From Ignavibacteriaceae bacterium (GTDB lineage Bacteria > Bacteroidota > Ignavibacteria > Ignavibacteriales > Ignavibacteriaceae): DNA of 12,988 bases. Each line of letters opens with the position of its first letter. Position 1 is the stretch's first letter. Position numbers and translations under genes: made by a program. Below the pieces are notes generated by a model. That model ran no database searches. It saw only the letters and a list, made by a program, of their open reading frames with translations, and had not been told where the DNA came from. Shown here one piece after another: positions 1 through 6,567 of this stretch. The stretch spans positions 1-12,988 of the forward strand of contig JARLHB010000207.1 in NCBI GenBank assembly GCA_031292465.1. The letters are read 5' to 3'.

Positions 1-628
1 AAGCAAAATCATCTTCGGCAGCAGCGTTCTTTTTAGAATAAGAAAAATTACCGTGGCAGTATGTATTTGCACATGAGCCGTCTGATGAATTAAACGTAGC
101 ATTTGAAGCAATATTTGCTGAAGCCAGTCCCTTCAATACAACCGGGGCGGGCGAAACAAAGTGTCCTGCTGAAAAAACCGTCTGGGGTACATTATGGCAG
201 CTTGCGCATGGCACAGTACCGAGTGAATTAGAATATAAATGGCTTGTATGAACGCCAACGCCCATAACAGTTGTGGCTGTATCTCCGTTTACTGTACGCG
301 GCGGAGCTATTTTTGTGGGATTATTAAAATCACCATGGCATGTATTGCATGCAGCCGGCCCTCCGGGAGCAGTATGGCATGAATTACAGCTTGTACTTGT
401 AGTTCCGCCGCTATAGTCTGCGCCGTGGCAGCTTTGGCACTGCTTAATGTCCCAGTTATTCTCTTTAATATAAGTGCCGTGAAAATTTGCAGAAGCAGGA
501 TCAGAAAACCCGGTTTTATGAGCTGATAACTTAGGCTCGACAGGCAGGTTTGTCTTCAAATCGCTGCAGCTTATTATTAAGGATGCTAATGAAACGGCAA
601 AAAGTATATTTAGTAAATAGTATTTCAT
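1..628 (-). CDS. Multiheme c-type cytochrome lipoprotein, CxxxxCH/CXXCH type (C-terminus outside window)
   Basis: Partial gene; 209 codons are visible and the reading frame is open to the left edge. Residues 1-21 form a lipoprotein signal (hydrophobic run, then I-I-S-C with the lipidated Cys at 21). Four CXXCH haem sites lie at about residues 64-68, 81-85, 94-98 and 141-145. A CX4CH site (C186-A-N-T-Y-C-H192) follows, about 40 residues after the fourth; this CXXCH...CX4CH spacing recalls the Geobacter-type CxxxxCH/CXXCH repeat family. It begins 15 bases after the stop of the 14-heme cytochrome gene (3 bases if an in-frame ATG at 640 is used), so co-transcription is near certain. A signal peptidase II site plus haems, directly after a barrel and a periplasmic multiheme gene, suggests the outer-membrane exposed cytochrome of a conduit, analogous to OmcB of Geobacter. 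The role is inferred; the haem and lipobox motifs are directly seen. Confidence 0.88.
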   Translation of the reverse strand, partial: MKYYLLNILFAVSLASLIISCSDLKTNLPVEPKLSAHKTGFSDPASANFHGTYIKENNWDIKQCQSCHGADYSGGTTSTSCNSCHTAPGGPAACNTCHGDFNNPTKIAPPRTVNGDTATTVMGVGVHTSHLYSNSLGTVPCASCHNVPQTVFSAGHFVSPAPVVLKGLASANIASNATFNSSDGSCANTYCHGNFSYSKKNAAAEDDFA

Positions 629-643
629 CTTTAATTCCATAAG

Positions 644-1894
644 TTATTTATGCCCATGACAGTAACCGCAAAATCCCACACCCGGCTGTGAAGAAGGGGA
701 GAAGCCCGTATGGCAGTTGAAACAAACAGAGCCCTGGCTGTCATGCCAATCGCCGTGTGTATCCCTCATATAATTAGAAGGATGAGTTTTGGGGTTAGTG
801 CCTTTTATGCCGTCAGGATCAGTATGGCATGATATACAAATAGGATCGCCGCCCTGAACATCATGGCATGAAGCGCAGCTTTCTATATCGCGCCTTGCAA
901 GTGTTGCATGGTCTCCGCCGCCGGAGCCAACACCCAAAACCATAAATGTCGTTCTCAAATGTGAATAGGGGGCAACACCGCCCATGGAGTAATCGCCTTC
1001 TTTTCCCTGATGGCAGCTTACGCAGAATGATTCTGTCTCATGGCATGACTGGCATTCCGATGTTTTGCCTTTTGCATCAATTCCATGTGTATAAACATAA
1101 TTTAAATTATGAACGCGGTTTATTTGCTGCTGCTGTGCTCCTGTGCCGGAATTGCTTGGCGTGTACGGCCTGTAAAAATCTTTAGATGTATTCTGTCCCG
1201 TAATCATAGTTGTGGAAGTATGGCATTCCTGGCATGATGCATTATCATGGCACATTATACAGTTTGCATTAAACTCCCTGGCGGCAAATTTATGAGATTT
1301 GATAAATGACGAACTCTTATGCGACTGCGGTTTCAAATCAGCTGTTGAAATATGGCAGGTTTCGCACGCATTAGAAGCAGTTATCTTTACTTTTGTTGTA
1401 TCGCCGGAAGATTTACCGCTTGTGGCTGTGCCGTTATTATGGCATGTATAGCAGGTTTCCATTGACGGAAGTGCCTGCGGAGCATCTTCTGCATACTCAA
1501 CATCGTTCACGCCTTTATGGCAGGTTTCGCATTTTAATTTCTGCTGATTTATATGCGAACTATGGTTAAATATCAATTCTGATTTGTTTTGTATTAAAGG
1601 CTCATTTACATTATCAAAATGGCATGTTTTACAGGTCTTTTCATCATTAACATCATGGCAGTCCTTGCAGTTATCATGGTTCGGCAGCAGCCTGTCGCTT
1701 AATGATTTACTGGTTTTAACAGCAGCATGGCATGATTCGCAGTCTGTAGCATCTTTATGTAATTTGTGGGAAAATTTAATTATGCTTTTATTTCCCTGCA
1801 TTCCGCTGCCGGAACTATTTGCAGTAGAAGCAACAAACAAAAGTATACCTGTCAGGGGTATCAGAAGATAGAATAAAGTATATTTTAGTTTCAT
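644..1894 (-). CDS. Secreted 14-heme c-type cytochrome
   Basis: The 416-residue protein has an N-terminal Sec signal (residues 1 to about 25, basic start and a hydrophobic core) and no lipobox, so a periplasmic location is expected. Fourteen CXXCH haem sites can be read, the cysteines starting at about 52, 76, 88, 122, 148, 177, 212, 221, 281, 291, 340, 353, 391 and 409. Extra histidines between motifs (for example H43, H46, H111, H114, H191, H201) could supply second axial ligands. The C-terminal half has pairs of close sites (C281/C291 and C340/C353), as in multiheme cytochromes of metal-reducing bacteria. It starts 10 bases after the barrel gene and ends just before the lipoprotein cytochrome. 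This position matches the periplasmic haem-wire subunit of porin-cytochrome complexes (OmaB, MtrA-like in role). Homology to a named family member is not established. No catalytic centre is recognisable, so electron transfer is the likely job. Confidence 0.93.
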   Translation of the reverse strand: MKLKYTLFYLLIPLTGILLFVASTANSSGSGMQGNKSIIKFSHKLHKDATDCESCHAAVKTSKSLSDRLLPNHDNCKDCHDVNDEKTCKTCHFDNVNEPLIQNKSELIFNHSSHINQQKLKCETCHKGVNDVEYAEDAPQALPSMETCYTCHNNGTATSGKSSGDTTKVKITASNACETCHISTADLKPQSHKSSSFIKSHKFAAREFNANCIMCHDNASCQECHTSTTMITGQNTSKDFYRPYTPSNSGTGAQQQQINRVHNLNYVYTHGIDAKGKTSECQSCHETESFCVSCHQGKEGDYSMGGVAPYSHLRTTFMVLGVGSGGGDHATLARRDIESCASCHDVQGGDPICISCHTDPDGIKGTNPKTHPSNYMRDTHGDWHDSQGSVCFNCHTGFSPSSQPGVGFCGYCHGHK

Positions 1895-1904
1895 ATTACA
1901 TCAG

Positions 1905-3182
1905 TTAAAAATTAGTATTAAACCAGTAATTGATCTTGAAGAAAAACCTGTAATCATTTCTATAAATCTTATTATCCATATACTGTCCCTGAAGATCGAA
2001 CGACAGGGTATTGAACGGCCTTACATTTACGCCTGCCAGCACCGAGGTAAGGTCGTAAGTAGGCTGTCCTGGATCCGGGGAAAGCTTATAATTGGTATAA
2101 GATACTCCAAGAGACGGGGTTAAAACACCCTCGAAAATAGTATATGCTCCATATAGAGAAAGAGCATCAAGCTCGCCGGCATAGCCGAATGTTTTCCTGT
2201 AAGTTAGGCTGCCGTAGTTAGAGCTTAATCCAACAGTAACTCTGCCTGAATTATCATCCTTGTACATAACATTACCGTACCTGCCGGTAAGTGTAAAGGT
2301 CTTGTCAATTATATAGTCTGCTCCCGCTTCAACTTCCTGAGTATTTCCATAATCAAAGACAGAAAAGATGGAGTTATATCTTATAAGAGGGGAACGGTAG
2401 TTATAATAGAAATCTAATTTCAATTTGTCCAGCGGGGAATAGTTGCCATCAAGTTCTACTTTAGAAGTCTTGTCAAAGTTCAAATCATAATCATAATGTG
2501 TAGTAACCGAGAGTTTATCCTTCAAATCATAAGCAACTTCCGCCGAAGCAAATTGATACTGAGTAGAATTGTTTTCAATTAATACTTTTATCGGGTTTAG
2601 CTGGGCATCCAGGCGTGTAGCCCAATAAGACTCCGGCTTAAAGTTTTTATCTATATAGCTAAGTGAGACCTGAAAATCTTTTAGCGCAGCAGTTGAGAAC
2701 TTGCCGCCGAGAATAAAATCTTCTTTTAGATCATTAGTAAATTCAAGCTTCTGGTATGCCGGAACATTACCGCCGTAATAGGCGTTAAACTTATAATCTC
2801 CTTTTTTCATATCCAGGTTCAAACCGTCAAAAATGCCACCGGCAGCGCTGTTAAATATTGGCTGCCTCCCTAATTTAACAGTTGCAATATCAAAAAGGCT
2901 CCTTACTTCCAGGAATAAATTGTAGAACCTCATCTGCGGGTCGCCGTTAAGCTTGTTAGCCAAATCGCTTTCAAGATTCATGTAAGAACGAAGCGAGACA
3001 TTATCTTTATTAAAATTCAGATTTAACATCTGGAAAGATGTTAAATAATTGCTGGAAGCAGAGGTAGTATCAAATCTTTCGAATGAATATACTGAAGAAG
3101 AAAATCTCCCATTAATATTAAATCCCTGGGGAAAGACCGATATTGATATTAAGCAGCAAATGAGAAGTAAAAGTTTTTTCAT
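1905..3182 (-). CDS. Outer-membrane beta-barrel protein, probable porin of a porin-cytochrome conduit
   Basis: The 425-residue protein has a signal peptide (residues 1 to about 19, lysine-rich start, ending near F-P-Q). The rest alternates polar and hydrophobic/aromatic residues in many short stretches rich in Y, F, N and D, typical of antiparallel barrel strands, and the protein ends in Phe as barrels recognised by the BAM machinery do. The only cysteines are two in the signal peptide, so no haem is bound. By eye the length would suit roughly 16-18 strands, which is an estimate only. It is the first gene of a tight trio with a 14-heme cytochrome (10-base gap) and a lipoprotein cytochrome. 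That arrangement is known from porin-cytochrome conduits, where the barrel sheathes the haem wire through the outer membrane. An ordinary porin next to cytochrome genes remains possible. The ATG at 3182 has only a weak ribosome-binding site. Confidence 0.8.
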   Translation of the reverse strand: MKKLLLLICCLISISVFPQGFNINGRFSSSVYSFERFDTTSASSNYLTSFQMLNLNFNKDNVSLRSYMNLESDLANKLNGDPQMRFYNLFLEVRSLFDIATVKLGRQPIFNSAAGGIFDGLNLDMKKGDYKFNAYYGGNVPAYQKLEFTNDLKEDFILGGKFSTAALKDFQVSLSYIDKNFKPESYWATRLDAQLNPIKVLIENNSTQYQFASAEVAYDLKDKLSVTTHYDYDLNFDKTSKVELDGNYSPLDKLKLDFYYNYRSPLIRYNSIFSVFDYGNTQEVEAGADYIIDKTFTLTGRYGNVMYKDDNSGRVTVGLSSNYGSLTYRKTFGYAGELDALSLYGAYTIFEGVLTPSLGVSYTNYKLSPDPGQPTYDLTSVLAGVNVRPFNTLSFDLQGQYMDNKIYRNDYRFFFKINYWFNTNF

Positions 3183-3236
3183 CTTTGTTGATTCTTTTAT
3201 TCTATAAGAAATCCCGGATTTTTATTAGTAACTCAA

Positions 3237-3267
3237 AGTCTTAACGAAGTGAAACTTCGTTAAGACT
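3237..3267 (-). promoter_or_regulatory. Strong hairpin in the leader of the porin gene, with a competing upstream pairing
   Basis: The arms 3237-3249 and 3255-3267 are perfect 13-bp reverse complements around a 5-base loop. A further segment at 3289-3299 is the exact reverse complement of 3249-3259, which covers the loop and parts of both arms. In a minus-strand transcript, segment 3299-3289 is made first and could pair with 3259-3249, preventing the 13-bp hairpin. The layout resembles an attenuator or an mRNA-processing element between the tetraheme cytochrome and porin genes. No run of U follows the hairpin, so a classical intrinsic terminator is unlikely. Function is inferred; the pairings are seen. 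Confidence 0.55.
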
Positions 3268-3319
3268 GCTATAAATAACAGGATAAACCGAAGTTTCACC
3301 TCAATTTTATAATCTTAAA

Positions 3320-3886
3320 TTATTTAGCTTCTGCAGGAATCGGGTGTTTAATTTTATCCCACATGGCAGTAACATCAGGAGCTCCCTTGTAAGTAGGGCT
3401 GTCTGAGTTATGGCATGTTACGCAGAATGTTTTTAAATCATCGTGCATTTGCAGGCCGTTTTGAGCTGCCAGAGTTTTATCCTTCATAACTTTCATGTTC
3501 TTATAATCAGCGCCGGCACCGTGGCATGTTTCGCATTGAACGCCGTCTTCAACTTTATATTTAGGGCCGATTAAAGATGCATCAACGTTGGAACCGCTTG
3601 TATGGCATTTTAAGCAGGCTTCTGTTTTAGCTGCCGGGGTTGTAAAACCTTTATCTTTAGCAATCTTATTAGCTTCATCGGATTCCAGAGTTTTATAAGC
3701 CTGCGCGTGCATGCTTGCTTTCCATATATCTAATTGTTTCCCTTGCTTTTCGCTTTTATGACACATTCCGCAAACGTCAGCGCCTACAAAACCATGCTTT
3801 CCCATGTCGGCTTTTGTGGAGTCACCCGCAGCCCAGATTAATGGAGTTGCCATAAATAGAATTGACATAATTATTTTATTGAACAT
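3320..3886 (-). CDS. Tetraheme c-type cytochrome, cytochrome c554 type
   Basis: The 188-residue protein carries a Sec signal peptide (residues 1 to about 20) and four CXXCH sites at about 39-43, 91-95, 118-122 and 155-159. The context 'VGADVCGMCH' followed by 'IWKASMHAQAY' is typical of the cytochrome c554-like tetraheme group that is common in Bacteroidota and Ignavibacteriota; His60 in the second motif is a plausible distal haem ligand. It is probably a soluble periplasmic electron carrier delivering electrons between the inner-membrane quinol-oxidising side and the multiheme conduit encoded next to it. The start is well fixed: an AGGAGG sequence (3896-3891) sits 4 bases before the ATG. It lies between the T9SS-tagged nonaheme cytochrome gene (80-base gap with a hairpin) and the porin gene (137-base gap). 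Whether one mRNA spans all five genes is not shown by the sequence. Confidence 0.92.
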   Translation of the reverse strand: MFNKIIMSILFMATPLIWAAGDSTKADMGKHGFVGADVCGMCHKSEKQGKQLDIWKASMHAQAYKTLESDEANKIAKDKGFTTPAAKTEACLKCHTSGSNVDASLIGPKYKVEDGVQCETCHGAGADYKNMKVMKDKTLAAQNGLQMHDDLKTFCVTCHNSDSPTYKGAPDVTAMWDKIKHPIPAEAK

Positions 3887-3890
3887 TTTT

Positions 3891-3896
3891 CCTCCT
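3891..3896 (-). promoter_or_regulatory. Consensus Shine-Dalgarno of the tetraheme cytochrome gene
   Basis: AGGAGG on the minus strand, 4 bases upstream of the ATG at 3886. It is by far the strongest ribosome-binding site in the window; most other genes here have weak or no recognisable sites. It suggests high translation of this carrier relative to its neighbours. Confidence 0.8.
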
Positions 3897-3925
3897 GGTA
3901 GTAGTTAGTTTATTTCCAATATTAC

Positions 3926-3954
3926 ATAAGGCTCGCTTTATAAGTGAGCCTTAT
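3926..3954 (-). terminator. Hairpin after the nonaheme cytochrome gene (possible terminator or processing site)
   Basis: Arms 3926-3938 and 3942-3954 pair over 13 positions with a single non-Watson-Crick position (G-U on one strand, A-C on the other) and a 3-base loop. It lies 12 bases beyond the stop of the nonaheme cytochrome gene and upstream of the tetraheme cytochrome gene. No clear U tract follows on the minus strand, so partial termination or 3'-end stabilisation is as plausible as full termination. It would allow different expression of the surface cytochrome and the downstream genes. Confidence 0.5.
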
Positions 3955-3966
3955 ATAAAACCCAAA

Positions 3967-5532
3967 TTACTTAAGCAGAACCATCTTTTTAACCATATTA
4001 AAGCTGCCTGCTTCAATTCTGTAGAAGTACACGCCTGATGCATAAGAACCTGCATTCCAATTTACATTGTATGAGCCGCGCGCATAGTAAGAATTTACAA
4101 TGGTCTGAACCAATTTACCGGTTACATCATACACAGTTACTTTAACATTTCCAGATTGCGCTAAAGAGAACCTGATTGTTGTAGTCGGGTTAAAAGGATT
4201 AGGATAATTCTGGCTCAATTCAAATTTAGTCGGCAACGGAGTTTTATCTTCAACACCTGTTGCAGATAAACTTGCAATTGCATCTTTTAATAATTTTTGA
4301 ACTAATCTTGTATTGTGAATACCATGGCTTCCTTCACCATTTATAGCTGCTAAATTATAGTTAGCTTCTTTAAATAATGTAGTCGAGGAATCTGTATGTG
4401 AAGCATTATTAAGAACAGTCTGCAAAGCATTTATCAAACTGTCTGTAGTGGTTTGAACGCCTCTGTAATCAAACATTTTTTCATGATTTGAAGTATCTAC
4501 AGATGTGTAATAATCGCTATGGCAGCCTGCGCAAGCCTGAACTCTCGGTTCAAATGTATGGCCGGTATTTACACCGCCGTCTGCATTGGCCGTCATATTA
4601 ACGTGGCAGTTAACGCATCGTTCCGATGCAGCATAAGTATGTGCAGAATTAATGTATGACTGTCCTGCATATCTGAATCCGAATAAAGGATCGCCGGTTA
4701 AGCACGGGCCTGTTGTTTCATGCGGGGTGGTATTTATATTAACTGAATCAATATCAGCATAATGGCATTTATCGCATACAACTGTTGTATTCGAAATATC
4801 AAACCTTAGCTGGCCCGGGTACTTAGCGTCATGCGGATCGTGGCATGCAACGCAGGTTAGCGGCTGAACATCAGCTCCGGTAACCAAAATAGTATCTTTA
4901 TAAGTAGAAGGATTTTTTGCATAGGCTACAAAGTTTTGAGCAACATGGCATTTGGTACAGGTTTTAATATTCGGAGTAATAGCGCAGGCGCCTGAGGTAG
5001 ACATAGCATGTTTAGAAACCGACCACTGCTCTAAATATGGTGAATGGCCTGAATGACATCCGCCGCATAAGCTTGCTGCATAATTAGGTTTATTTGTCGT
5101 TCCAAAACCCCAGTGGTCATTGCCAATTGCTCTGTCTTTTGTTCCCATAGCTCCGTGGCAGGTTTCGCACTGAATGTTCTTGACGTTGTTAAAATTTGCC
5201 GCATCGGTAATGGTGTATTTTAACTTGGACGTATCATTTACAACATATTCATCAGCGCCATAATTAAGTGTGTTTGTATCAAAACCAGTAGTATGGCATG
5301 GTAAACAACTATAACTTAACATGCTTTTTAATGAATCGTAGGCTTGAGCATGTTTGGTGAGTTTCCAGGTATCAAATACAGGCTGGCCAATGTTCCCGGT
5401 TTTATGGCATGACGAACATGAATAACCCTGAGCGCCGGTTCCGTCGCCAACGCCAAGGTAATAATTCTGGCTGAAAGTAACTGTTGCTGCCAAAATCATT
5501 ACAGACAAAATGGTAACTAATTTTATTTTCAT
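3967..5532 (-). CDS. Nonaheme c-type cytochrome with T9SS C-terminal sorting domain (cell-surface cytochrome)
   Basis: Starting at the ATG at 5532 gives 521 residues with a clean Sec signal (1 to about 21, 'MKIKLVTILS...TFSQ'). A start at 5598 would put 22 unlikely residues before it, and a GGGGTG-like site precedes 5532. Nine CXXCH sites begin at about residues 39, 76, 122, 156, 192, 227, 253, 306 and 334. The segment around 398-416 (G-S-H-G-I-H-N, then a helix-like stretch) recalls helices following the last haem in several multiheme enzyme families, but no active site is recognised. Residues 433-521 form a type A T9SS sorting domain: 'QNYPNPFNP', then 'VYDVTGKLV', 'ASGVYFYRI' and a lysine-containing end. 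Known T9SS clients cross the outer membrane and are released or anchored on the surface. The protein is therefore probably a surface or extracellular electron-transfer cytochrome, the outermost component encoded by this cluster. Terminal reductase activity cannot be excluded. Confidence 0.93.
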   Translation of the reverse strand: MKIKLVTILSVMILAATVTFSQNYYLGVGDGTGAQGYSCSSCHKTGNIGQPVFDTWKLTKHAQAYDSLKSMLSYSCLPCHTTGFDTNTLNYGADEYVVNDTSKLKYTITDAANFNNVKNIQCETCHGAMGTKDRAIGNDHWGFGTTNKPNYAASLCGGCHSGHSPYLEQWSVSKHAMSTSGACAITPNIKTCTKCHVAQNFVAYAKNPSTYKDTILVTGADVQPLTCVACHDPHDAKYPGQLRFDISNTTVVCDKCHYADIDSVNINTTPHETTGPCLTGDPLFGFRYAGQSYINSAHTYAASERCVNCHVNMTANADGGVNTGHTFEPRVQACAGCHSDYYTSVDTSNHEKMFDYRGVQTTTDSLINALQTVLNNASHTDSSTTLFKEANYNLAAINGEGSHGIHNTRLVQKLLKDAIASLSATGVEDKTPLPTKFELSQNYPNPFNPTTTIRFSLAQSGNVKVTVYDVTGKLVQTIVNSYYARGSYNVNWNAGSYASGVYFYRIEAGSFNMVKKMVLLK

Positions 5533-5850
5533 CTTCACCCCGAAATATTTGTTCTTATAGATAGTTCTTATTCGTGCAATATTACAAGCAAAAAGCAAAC
5601 CAAAGAATTGTAAGTAAATTCAGCAATAGAACAATGTTTAATTATCATACATGAGAAACACCGGCGATCCTTCTCGCTTTGAAGAAATTGTCAGTTTTCA
5701 TCATTATTTCGTAATTAGCTCATTTATTTAAGCCTAATTGTTTAGATAAGTAACTGTAAATAAATTCAACAAAACGATTAATATTAGGAGTCTGAATATT
5801 TTTGAATAAGTAAGGAAAACTGTACCGCCACAGTATTAATGAAAGAACAA

Positions 5851-5874
5851 ATAAATACAATTGTTTGTATTTAT
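5851..5874. repeat. Perfect 10-bp inverted repeat with 4-base spacer, candidate operator
   Basis: Arms 5851-5860 (ATAAATACAA) and 5865-5874 (TTGTATTTAT) are exact reverse complements separated by TTGT. The dyad lies in the divergent region, about 320 bases before the cytochrome start and 160 before the lipoprotein start. It does not fit the FNR (TTGAT-N4-ATCAA) or CRP half-sites. The region is AT-rich, so chance is a real alternative, but ten exact pairs with a short spacer suit a dimeric regulator. Confidence 0.4.
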
Positions 5875-5972
5875 AGTATAGAAGGAACTACTACAAAAAG
5901 CACTAAAAGTATAATACTTTGTTAATAAATATAAAAGTATTTTACATATTTTCAAGTAGTATAATCTTGTCA

Positions 5973-6004
5973 ATTGATACTTCAATTCTAATTTAATAAG
6001 TTTG
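5973..6004 (+). promoter_or_regulatory. Candidate Bacteroidota-type promoter for the TPR lipoprotein/DUF58 pair
   Basis: TAAGTTTG at 5997-6004 matches the TAnnTTTG -7 box of Bacteroidota housekeeping promoters exactly. ATTG at 5973-5976, 20 bases upstream, is a near match to the TTTG -33 box at a normal spacing. Transcription would start about 20-25 bases before the ATG at 6034. Whether this organism's sigma factor uses the Bacteroidota consensus is inferred from its apparent lineage. Confidence 0.42.
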
Positions 6005-6033
6005 TTTACTTTTTAAAAAATACAAAGAGTGTT

Positions 6034-6567
6034 ATGAAGAAAATATTGTTATACGTTCTGGCATTTTTTATAGTTCTTATAACCGGCTGCACCAGAAAGA
6101 CGGAAAATTATTATATGAATGAAGCAGCTAAGAATATAAGCAACAATAATGTACCGGCTGCTATAAAGGCATACGATAATCTTGTAAATGATTATCCAAA
6201 CAGCCCTAAAGCGCCTTACGCTTTATTCCAGACTGCGACACTTTATCAAAATAAACAGGTTGCAGAAGAGAATTTAACAGGTACACAGTCCCTGGAAAAA
6301 GCTGCCAACAGGTTTAAGAGCTTATATGATAAATATCCGGATGATAAGCTTGCGCCTAAAGCGTTGTTTATGGCGGGATTTATTCAGGGTAATGATTTGA
6401 AGAAATACCAGCAGGCGAAAGCAACTTTAAATCTGTTCCTGCAGAAATTCCCGAATAATGAATTAACTAATTCGGCAAAGGAGGAGCTAAATAATATGGG
6501 GCTTACACCCGAAGAGGTAATTCAAAGAAATCAAGATCAAAAGAAAAATGCCGCAACTAAACAATGA
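6034..6567 (+). CDS. Short TPR lipoprotein, BamD/YfiO-like
   Basis: The 177-residue protein has a lipoprotein signal: a basic start, a hydrophobic run and the lipobox L-I-T-G-C with the lipidated Cys at 19. The remainder is helical and contains at least two tetratricopeptide-like repeats: about 35-70 ('AAIKAYDNLVNDYPNSPKA') and about 85-135 ('KSLYDKYPDDKLAPKALF', 'LFLQKFPNNELTNSA'). The pattern of pairs ending in 'Y/FPN/D' followed by P/A-rich linkers is typical of the TPR_6/BamD-type repeats of outer-membrane assembly lipoproteins. At 177 residues it is shorter than BamD (about 245 residues), so it is better called BamD-like than BamD. Its last 20 bases overlap the start of the DUF58 gene, indicating translational coupling. 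A role in envelope protein assembly is possible but not shown. Confidence 0.8.
   Translation: MKKILLYVLAFFIVLITGCTRKTENYYMNEAAKNISNNNVPAAIKAYDNLVNDYPNSPKAPYALFQTATLYQNKQVAEENLTGTQSLEKAANRFKSLYDKYPDDKLAPKALFMAGFIQGNDLKKYQQAKATLNLFLQKFPNNELTNSAKEELNNMGLTPEEVIQRNQDQKKNAATKQ

Larger units (their letters stand above)
5533..6033. other. Noncoding divergent region between cytochrome cluster and TPR lipoprotein gene
   Basis: About 500 bases of AT-rich sequence without a credible gene. It must contain the promoters for the minus-strand cytochrome genes and for the plus-strand lipoprotein/DUF58 pair. Visible items are a perfect 10-bp inverted repeat (5851-5874), an imperfect 21-base direct repeat (5606-5626 and 5754-5774, 18 of 21 identical) and a TAnnTTTG box near 6000. 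No tRNA-like or other structured RNA was recognised. Confidence 0.75.

Noticed and set aside
946..1185. Plus-strand open frame of 79 codons
   Set aside because: It lies wholly inside the 14-heme cytochrome gene on the other strand and has no family signature; a shadow frame.
1584..1871. Plus-strand open frame of 95 codons
   Set aside because: Antisense to the N-terminal part of the 14-heme cytochrome, whose CXXCH motifs prove the minus-strand frame.
5533..5598. 22-residue N-terminal extension of the nonaheme cytochrome
   Set aside because: It would place a charged stretch before an otherwise standard signal peptide; the internal ATG at 5532 has a GGGGTG-like site just upstream.
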